Shown: piece by piece, positions 58,781 through 64,000 of the stretch
Layout: the number at the start of each line of letters is the position of its first letter
How positions within the stretch are numbered: position 1 is the first letter of the stretch
Assembly (NCBI GenBank): GCA_022573715.1
Contig: JACZTL010000001.1
Coordinates: forward strand, 62,001 to 126,000
Direction: 5' to 3'
From: Bacteroidota bacterium
GTDB lineage: Bacteria > Bacteroidota > Ignavibacteria > Ignavibacteriales > Ignavibacteriaceae
Length of the DNA stretch: 64,000 bases
Notes under the pieces: model-generated
Told to the model about the DNA's origin: nothing
Database searches by the model: none
Seen by the model: only the letters and a program-made list of their open reading frames with translations
Translations under genes and position numbers: made by a program

Positions 58781-59590
58781 TTAGTAACCGAAAGAAGCTC
58801 CTGTAAGTTTATATCCGCCATCCCATCTGTCTTTAAAAGCATCTCCGATATCGCTTCTTGATTTCATCCAATTGTAAGCTTGTTTGTAATAACCCGTACC
58901 TTTGGCAAAAATCATAAACCAAGTTCCGTCACCATAGGACATATCGGTAATTCTATAATTGTCATCCCAGCGGTCTTTAACTTTATCTATTGCATTGTCA
59001 AATCCTTTCTGAGTCCAGTTGTATGCTTGGGTTGAATATCCTGTACTTTTAGAAAAAATCATAAACCAATAACCATCGCCGTATTCAAGATCGGTTAAGT
59101 CATAACCCTGATCCCATCTGTCTTTAATTTTCTTGGCAGCATCTTCAACACCTTTACTTGACCAATTGTAAGCCTGCTTTGTAAAACCCGTACCCTTTGA
59201 AAAGATTATGAACCAAGTACCATTTCCGTATGCAATATCTGTAACATCATATCCATTATCCCATCTATCCTTAAGTAAGTCTGATGCTCTGCGGATTCCT
59301 TTTTGAGTCCAATTATAAGCCTGCTTAGAATAACCGCTTTTTTTCGCAAAAGAAATTAACCAGGTATCATTTCCAAAAGATAAATCAACAACATCATAAT
59401 CAGCATCCCATCTGTCTTTAATTTTATCGGATGCATTGTCAACACCCTTGGATGTCCAATTATATGCCTGCGGTCCATAACCTGTACCTTTTGAAAAAGT
59501 TAGCATCCATCTTTGCCCAAAACTTTCTGTTCCCAACACTAAGAAACAGATTAAAACTAAAAATATTAATGAGTTTTTTAATATTTTCAT
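58781..59590 (-). CDS. Exported protein of five 49-residue DUF7477-like repeats
   Basis: 269 residues. Signal peptide (1-26, ending ESFGQ). The mature protein is five repeats, with QAYNW recurring at 41-45, 90-94, 139-143, 188-192 and 237-241, an exact 49-residue (147-bp) period. Each unit reads roughly W-hhhFSKGTGY-xxQAYNWTxKG-ID-DRWDxGYDVTDhxYG. This resembles the DUF7477 repeats seen at the C terminus of plant casein-kinase-I-like proteins, probably a beta-propeller-like fold. No enzymatic motif; a binding role is likely. Strong ribosome site (TGGAGGAATA). Single gene with its own terminator. Confidence 0.75.
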   Translation of the reverse strand: MKILKNSLIFLVLICFLVLGTESFGQRWMLTFSKGTGYGPQAYNWTSKGVDNASDKIKDRWDADYDVVDLSFGNDTWLISFAKKSGYSKQAYNWTQKGIRRASDLLKDRWDNGYDVTDIAYGNGTWFIIFSKGTGFTKQAYNWSSKGVEDAAKKIKDRWDQGYDLTDLEYGDGYWFMIFSKSTGYSTQAYNWTQKGFDNAIDKVKDRWDDNYRITDMSYGDGTWFMIFAKGTGYYKQAYNWMKSRSDIGDAFKDRWDGGYKLTGASFGY

Positions 59591-59919
59591 TATTCCTCCA
59601 AAAAAATATTACTAAGATATTAATTATTTAAAACTTAAATTTATTTAAGAGTTTTTTATAATATGGGCTTAGTATTATATGATTATAAAATCATAATAAA
59701 AAAAAATAAGTGTTATATCAAGAATAAAATAATCTTTTGTGTTTTAAAAGAAATATAATTTTTTAGAATAATAAATTGCAATAAGGCAAATGGATTATTT
59801 TTTATTAAATATTAAGAATTCGACAAATATATATCTAACAAATAAATAATAATAAAAGTAACCTTTTTTAACTGTATACAGTCTAACGTATATTATATAA
59901 CAATATTTTGGAGATAATT
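59591..59919. other. Divergent AT-rich intergenic region
   Basis: About 330 bases between two divergent genes. It holds a small palindrome around 59679-59695 (ATGATT...AATCAT), a perfect 12-bp palindrome at 59871-59882 and the ribosome site of the next gene. No gene seen. Confidence 0.4.
59871..59882. promoter_or_regulatory. Perfect palindrome ACTGTATACAGT
   Basis: ACTGTATACAGT reads the same on both strands and lies 38-49 nt upstream of the DUF4097 gene's ATG (59920). Position and symmetry fit an operator for a dimeric repressor. Confidence 0.4.
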
Positions 59920-60867
59920 ATGAAAAAAAGAGATTTTTCTTTTTTACCTTTTTTATTAATTTTAGTCGTTTTTATCAGTTCAACTGCTTTTTCTTGTAAA
60001 TATAATAACCACGATTACTTTAAAGATAATCCTAATCTAAAAACTTTGCATGAAAAAACTTTTAAGACAGAAACAGGCAAAAAAATAAAAGTTAATGCAT
60101 CCATGGGGGATGTTGAAATTTCATCTTGGACAAAGGATGAAGTTTACGTTAAAGTGCTTGGAAATAACAAAGCAGAAGAAAAAATTAAATTTTATTTTGA
60201 TGAAAATTCCGGAAATATAACTGTTACTGCTAAAAAGAAAGGCACATTTACAAATTGGTTCACCAGAGGCATACGTTTAAGATTTGAGATTAAAGTCCCG
60301 GGTAAATTCAATACTGAAATTCACACAAGCGGTGGAGATATTTTTTTAATAGCTGTTGACGGAAAACACAAACTTAAAACATCCGGAGGGGATATCAATT
60401 TACAGGATATTACTGGAGATGTATATGTTTCTACTTCCGGCGGAGACATTATTGCAAAATATGTAAAGGGTGATATTACATTAAAAACATCCGGCGGGGA
60501 TATTAAAGCATCAAATATTACAGGAAATCTTATTGCAAAAACATCCGGCGGGGATATCACTTTTTCTGCTGCAAATACAAAGATAGAAGCAAGTACATCA
60601 GGAGGTAATATTTTAGGAAGCTATACCGGTAAAAATTTGGGTATCGATGTTCATACTTCCGGCGGTGATATATTGCTAAAATTGCCAAGCGATTTTAAAG
60701 CTTCAGCAAGATTAATTACATCAGGTGGTTTCGTAAAATGCGAACACAATCTTACCAATGTTGAAAAGAAATCAAACTCAAAAATAATTGCTGATATAAA
60801 CGGCGGAGGACCGGACTTAAGAGCGAGTACTTCAGGGGGAGATATCAACGTTATTAAAAAATTATAA
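59920..60867 (+). CDS. DUF4097-type beta-strand repeat lipoprotein
   Basis: 315 residues from the ATG at 59920, placed 8 nt after TTTTGGAG; a TTG at 59908 in the same frame would contain the ribosome site and is rejected. The signal peptide ends in a Cys context (TAFSCK), suggesting a lipoprotein. The body is a right-handed beta-helix-like array in which TSGGDI or close variants recur about nine times between residues 130 and 312. Matches the DUF4097 (putative adhesin) family, whose role is unclear. Likely envelope-exposed. Preceded by a perfect palindrome and followed by a strong hairpin. Confidence 0.82.
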   Translation: MKKRDFSFLPFLLILVVFISSTAFSCKYNNHDYFKDNPNLKTLHEKTFKTETGKKIKVNASMGDVEISSWTKDEVYVKVLGNNKAEEKIKFYFDENSGNITVTAKKKGTFTNWFTRGIRLRFEIKVPGKFNTEIHTSGGDIFLIAVDGKHKLKTSGGDINLQDITGDVYVSTSGGDIIAKYVKGDITLKTSGGDIKASNITGNLIAKTSGGDITFSAANTKIEASTSGGNILGSYTGKNLGIDVHTSGGDILLKLPSDFKASARLITSGGFVKCEHNLTNVEKKSNSKIIADINGGGPDLRASTSGGDINVIKKL

Positions 60868-60892
60868 AAAACACATTTTGGTGGGAACATTC

Positions 60893-60965
60893 AGAAACCC
60901 AGTCTGGCAGCTGACTGTCCAACGTACTTCGTATTAAGGTAGGTGGGCCGGACTGGGTTTCTTAT
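60893..60965 (+). terminator. Long hairpin after the DUF4097 gene
   Basis: AGAAACCCAGTC (60893-60904) pairs perfectly with GACTGGGTTTCT (60951-60962), extended by TGGC/GCCG to 16 pairs, over a ~38-nt loop with its own small hairpin (GTAC-TTC-GTAT). A TATTTTAATT tail follows. It is unusually large and G+C rich for a terminator here and may be a structured RNA or a repeat-derived element. Confidence 0.65.
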
Positions 60966-61031
60966 TTTAATTAAAATCCATTGCTAAAAGCACCTTTCTT
61001 TTATACCTTTCCGTTAAAATAATTTACACTT

Positions 61032-61484
61032 ATGCAAAAAAGACTTATTTACAACTATCTTTCCGACGACGAGCTGCTTCGCATTTCAAATAAAATTAAA
61101 GAATCAGAAAAATCTACCGCCGGTGAAATTTGTGTCAGCATTAAAGAGAAAAAAACATTTTTAACATCTTCCGTTTATGACTTAGCTAAAAAAGAGTTCT
61201 ATAAACTCGGCGTTTATAAAACCAGGGATAAAACAGGAATTCTTATTTTTATTCTTTTAGAAAAAAAGCAGTTCTACATTTTAGCCGATGAAGGTATAAA
61301 TGAAATTGTTCCTGAAAATACTTGGGATGGAATAAAGGATGAAATGCAGAGAATGTTTATAAAAGGTAATTTTTGTAAAGGAATTATTTACGGAATAGAT
61401 GAAATAGGTTCACTTTTAAGTAAACACTTTCCTATAAAACCGGATGATACTAACGAGTTATCGAATAAAGTAGCCTTAGGCTAA
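61032..61484 (+). CDS. TPM-domain (TLP18.3/Psb32/MOLO-1 family) protein
   Basis: 150 residues with a single TPM domain: IKESEKSTAGEICVSIKEKK, RDKTGILIFILLEKKQFYIL and ADEGINEIVPENTWDGIKDE, then FCKGIIYGIDEIGSLLSKHFP. Unlike many bacterial members it has no signal peptide or membrane tail, so it may be cytoplasmic. Family members in plants and bacteria are linked to acid-phosphatase activity or membrane-complex assembly; the function here is unproven. It is a single gene downstream of a hairpin. Confidence 0.8.
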   Translation: MQKRLIYNYLSDDELLRISNKIKESEKSTAGEICVSIKEKKTFLTSSVYDLAKKEFYKLGVYKTRDKTGILIFILLEKKQFYILADEGINEIVPENTWDGIKDEMQRMFIKGNFCKGIIYGIDEIGSLLSKHFPIKPDDTNELSNKVALG

Positions 61485-61631
61485 TAAATACCTTTTAATT
61501 TCATTTTATTAATCTCCCTCTTACCTTACTTTTTGTACTTCCAATTAACAATATTTGAATTTTTCTTAAGTCGTAAGTTAGTCAGGATTATATGAACATA
61601 GTTTATTTGCAAGTTCTCTAAAGTGAAAAAA

Positions 61632-63200
61632 TTATTCCGAAGAAAGACTTTTTTCGTATTGCTTTTTGAATAATTTGATGCTGTTATAAATTGCTTTGGC
61701 TATCTGGTCCTGCCCTTTTTTACTGTTCAAATACCGAGCATCATTTTTGTTGGATAGGTATCCGGTTTCAATCAACACGCTTGGCATAGAAGCGCCGACA
61801 AGCACATAAAAACCTGCTTGTTTAATCCCCCGTGATTTTGGTTTTACAATCCTGCTCATTTCTCTGTTAAGCAAATCAGAAAATTTTTCTGAATATTTCA
61901 TATATGAAGATTGAGCCATACTGACAAGAATAAAATTTTCAGCCGTTAACTTTTTATATCTTTCAGGGTTTTTTTCATATTTAATTACGCTGTTTTCTCT
62001 TTCAGCAATACTAATTGCTTGTTTTGTTTTTCCGGGTCTTAGAAGATAAATTTCAAAACCAGAGGCTGAACTGGGTTTTCTCGGCGTTGCATTACCATGG
62101 ATTGATATAAATAGATTTCCTCCCTGTTCGTTCGCAAATTTTCCTCTTTCATACAAATCAACAGCTTTATCAGATTTTCTTGTATAAACGACCTTTACAT
62201 CTTTCATATTTTTTTCAAGGAGTTTCCCCAGCTTTAATGCAATAGCAAGATTAACGTCCTTTTCTTTTATCCCGTAAACCCCGTAAGTTCCGCCGTCAAT
62301 TCCACCGTGTCCGGCATCTATTACAATTACATCAAAATTCCATTTCTGTTTATTTTTATCCACCTCTGTACTGGTTGTAAGTATTTTATTATGAAGTAAT
62401 ATTAGAATATCATTCCCTTTGTTCGCATTTATTACATCGTTAGAGATATAATCATCTCCGACTTTAATAATTAATTCAGTATCCTCATTTATATTTCTTA
62501 CAATGATGTCTTCAATAAAATTACTTGAATTGTTGTATTTAATATCTTCTGTTTTTGCATTGACATCTCTGAATATAATTCTTAATTCATCATTGTTAAA
62601 AGTGCTGTTATAAGTTGTTATTTTTTGTTTGGATTTAATTCTAACAAGCGTACCGTTTGATTTATCACTTACACTGATTCCCGTTATTCCGTATTTATAT
62701 CTTTTAATCGGAGGTTTTGTAACAATTATATTTTCAGGAATATTTGTTTTTTTACCGATTATAAGTTTATACTTGCCTCTAAGAACTAAATTTTTTGCCA
62801 AGGATCTTTTCAACAAAGGAAGAATGTATTTTAGCGATACGAATATTTTATCCCTTATTATAAAAGAAGAGCTTGGCACTTGATGAATTTCTCTTCTTTT
62901 TGTAATCTTAGATGTAAAAATAAAGAATGGATTTCCGGCAGTTATTTTTAATTTATAACCGGAAAATTTCAATTCTATTTTTTTAGTCTTTGAATTAAAA
63001 TATGTATTGATAGAAAGTGCTTTTGCAAAATCTACCACCGAGAAAAAAACATTATCCCCCTTTGTTACAGCCGGTATTGAGTAAACATCTTTCCCCGAAT
63101 AGATTCTCACTTCATCATATTGTGCATACACACTAATTAAAGATGAGAGTATAATTGCAGAAATTATGATGGTTGATATTTTCTTAAAATAATTTATCAT
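61632..63200 (-). CDS. N-acetylmuramoyl-L-alanine amidase (Amidase_3) with AMIN-type N domain
   Basis: 522 residues. Signal peptide (1-26, ending SVYAQ). Residues 30-145 look like a copper-amine-oxidase-like/stalk beta domain, and 165-270 like an AMIN domain that localises amidases to the septum. The catalytic domain from about 290 has the zinc ligands in IDAGHGGIDGG, a Glu in GIKEKDVNLAIA and a His in SIHGNATPR, with the catalytic Glu in SVLIETGYLSNK. It cleaves the lactyl-alanine bond in peptidoglycan during daughter-cell separation. Its ATG overlaps the TAA of the upstream methyltransferase-like gene by one base. Confidence 0.93.
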   Translation of the reverse strand: MINYFKKISTIIISAIILSSLISVYAQYDEVRIYSGKDVYSIPAVTKGDNVFFSVVDFAKALSINTYFNSKTKKIELKFSGYKLKITAGNPFFIFTSKITKRREIHQVPSSSFIIRDKIFVSLKYILPLLKRSLAKNLVLRGKYKLIIGKKTNIPENIIVTKPPIKRYKYGITGISVSDKSNGTLVRIKSKQKITTYNSTFNNDELRIIFRDVNAKTEDIKYNNSSNFIEDIIVRNINEDTELIIKVGDDYISNDVINANKGNDILILLHNKILTTSTEVDKNKQKWNFDVIVIDAGHGGIDGGTYGVYGIKEKDVNLAIALKLGKLLEKNMKDVKVVYTRKSDKAVDLYERGKFANEQGGNLFISIHGNATPRKPSSASGFEIYLLRPGKTKQAISIAERENSVIKYEKNPERYKKLTAENFILVSMAQSSYMKYSEKFSDLLNREMSRIVKPKSRGIKQAGFYVLVGASMPSVLIETGYLSNKNDARYLNSKKGQDQIAKAIYNSIKLFKKQYEKSLSSE

Positions 63201-63781
63201 TAAAATTTTGGAAAGGGTAAAATAAATCTTGTTTTGTTTTTATAATCTATAAAATCTTGTTTAAAATGTTTCTCCATCAAATTTTCTTCTAACTTAGCCC
63301 TTAAAACTAAAAGCGGAATTTGAATAATTGCTAACGGTAACAGTACATAACTGATTGTCGCAAATGCAGCACCTAAATCAATTACAATCTGTGAAAGATA
63401 TTGCGGATGTCTTATTACCCGATATAACCCTTGGTTAACAATTTTATGGGTCCTGAAAATTAAAACTTCCTGTGAATATTGTTCTCCTAAAGTTTTATAA
63501 GACCATATTTGAATCCAAGAAAAAAGAAGATATGCTAATAAAGCCACAATTCTTAAAACATTATATTCTGAGTTATATGATAAAGTGCCGACTTGAAAAA
63601 TCCCTATAATTAATACAATCAGTGTTAAAGTAGAAAGTGACAATGGCAGTTGCTGTAAATAGGATTGAGGTTTTTCTCTTGCTACTGATATTTTTGACTT
63701 TAACCCCTTTTTGGCACCGGATACATTTGCACCAAGCGTTGCAATAATATTCAGTCCGATAATAATATTTATTGGATCCAT
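63200..63781 (-). CDS. Isoprenylcysteine carboxyl methyltransferase / PEMT-like integral membrane methyltransferase
   Basis: 193 residues with about five membrane helices. The C-terminal signature is VNQGLYRVIRHPQYLSQIV and KLEENLMEKHF...YKNKTRFILPF, the SAM-binding arrangement of ICMT/PEMT-type enzymes. Bacterial members methylate lipids, isoprenoids or sulfur compounds; the substrate is unknown. It sits between the Trm112-like gene and the amidase with almost no spacing (4 nt and an overlap), so all three are probably one operon. Confidence 0.8.
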   Translation of the reverse strand: MDPINIIIGLNIIATLGANVSGAKKGLKSKISVAREKPQSYLQQLPLSLSTLTLIVLIIGIFQVGTLSYNSEYNVLRIVALLAYLLFSWIQIWSYKTLGEQYSQEVLIFRTHKIVNQGLYRVIRHPQYLSQIVIDLGAAFATISYVLLPLAIIQIPLLVLRAKLEENLMEKHFKQDFIDYKNKTRFILPFPKF

Positions 63782-63785
63782 AAAT

Positions 63786-64000
63786 TTAATCTGTAGGTTT
63801 ACCGTGTTCCTTCATTATTCTTCCCCATTCTTCCAAACTTAATTGCTCTGATTCTTCTATCAACATAATGGGAATATCTTCTTCGATTCTATAACGCCGG
63901 CGAGTTTTTTTATCAACAGAAACAAGTGTGTTACCGTCAAGAACTAAATCGGCTTTCGTTTCGGGGCAACACAAAATTTCTAAGAGGTCTTTGCTAATCA
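63786..64000 (-). CDS. Trm112/UPF0434-family small protein, cut by window end by about one base
   Basis: The frame runs to the window edge: reading leftwards from 64000 the last codons give (M)ISKDLLEILCCPETKADLVL, where the initiating A would lie at 64001. The internal TTG at 63974 is a poor start because it would remove the family opening LLEILCCP. About 71 residues. The CCP is kept, but the second Cys of the usual CPxC knuckle is Thr-Lys here, so zinc binding is doubtful. It is the first gene of the apparent operon with the methyltransferase and amidase. Confidence 0.78.
   Translation of the reverse strand, partial: ISKDLLEILCCPETKADLVLDGNTLVSVDKKTRRRYRIEEDIPIMLIEESEQLSLEEWGRIMKEHGKPTD

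Noticed and set aside
58781-59590. CRISPR-like array or tandem DNA repeat
   Set aside because: The 147-bp period is a coding repeat in one uninterrupted frame with a signal peptide and ribosome site; there are no spacers.
59908-59919. TTG start for the DUF4097 gene
   Set aside because: The TTG overlaps the GGAG ribosome site serving the ATG at 59920, which begins a good lipoprotein signal.

Overview
The window looks like chromosomal DNA from an Ignavibacteria-type member of the Bacteroidetes/Chlorobi group. It is AT-rich (roughly a third G+C by eye). It carries Gram-negative lipid A/LPS genes (waaA, a family-9 heptosyltransferase-like gene), a TonB-dependent receptor, PorV/PorQ-type outer-membrane protein, and secreted proteins ending in a type IX secretion (T9SS) sorting domain with the NYPNPFNP / NFPNPFNG motif that is very common in Ignavibacteria. 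Many starts have a purine-rich Shine-Dalgarno and others have none. No rRNA, tRNA, CRISPR array, integrase or transposase was seen. The assignment rests on gene content only.

Layout. 0-16.5 kb is mostly housekeeping: the 5' part of priA, a lipoprotein gene, leuS-serS, a heterodimeric ABC exporter pair, fbp, two LPS-core genes, a periplasmic glutathione peroxidase, a DinB-family protein, an isoaspartyl peptidase, a DDAH-like amidino-hydrolase and aat. 16.5-27 kb holds an M24 peptidase and then a striking duplicated two-gene module: glutamate dehydrogenase followed by a ~1000-residue protein with two receiver-like domains fused to a PPDK_N/PEP-synthase-type ATP-grasp domain, then both again. 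The two dehydrogenases differ at the residues that set NAD versus NADP preference. 27-36.2 kb holds miscellaneous metabolism: DUF3179, nitroreductase, an amino-acid permease fused to EIIA and RCK-C domains, VOC protein, a YjeF_N/NnrE-like protein with an altered motif, a saccharopine-dehydrogenase family protein and an M13 peptidase.

36.4-58.8 kb is a continuous minus-strand block bracketed by two ~90-bp direct repeats, each containing a terminator hairpin. Read in the direction of transcription it runs RpiR regulator, T9SS-exported protein, TonB receptor, 1061-residue Asp-rich surface protein, PorV-like protein, parvulin lipoprotein, OPA-family transporter, GlpA-like dehydrogenase, NAD(P)/FAD oxidoreductase, a broken APC permease, glycerol kinase and two PhoD-like phosphoesterases. 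I read it as a SusD-less surface-capture and catabolism locus for a glycerol-phosphate-containing substrate, under one regulator. The substrate is an inference.

58.8-64 kb has a protein of five exact 49-residue DUF7477-like repeats, a DUF4097 repeat lipoprotein behind a perfect 12-bp palindrome, a TPM-domain protein, a cell-wall amidase, an ICMT/PEMT-like methyltransferase and the Trm112-like gene cut by the window edge.

The strongest candidates for something undescribed are the duplicated GDH/receiver-ATP-grasp module and the repeat-bracketed glycerol-phosphate/TonB/T9SS block.
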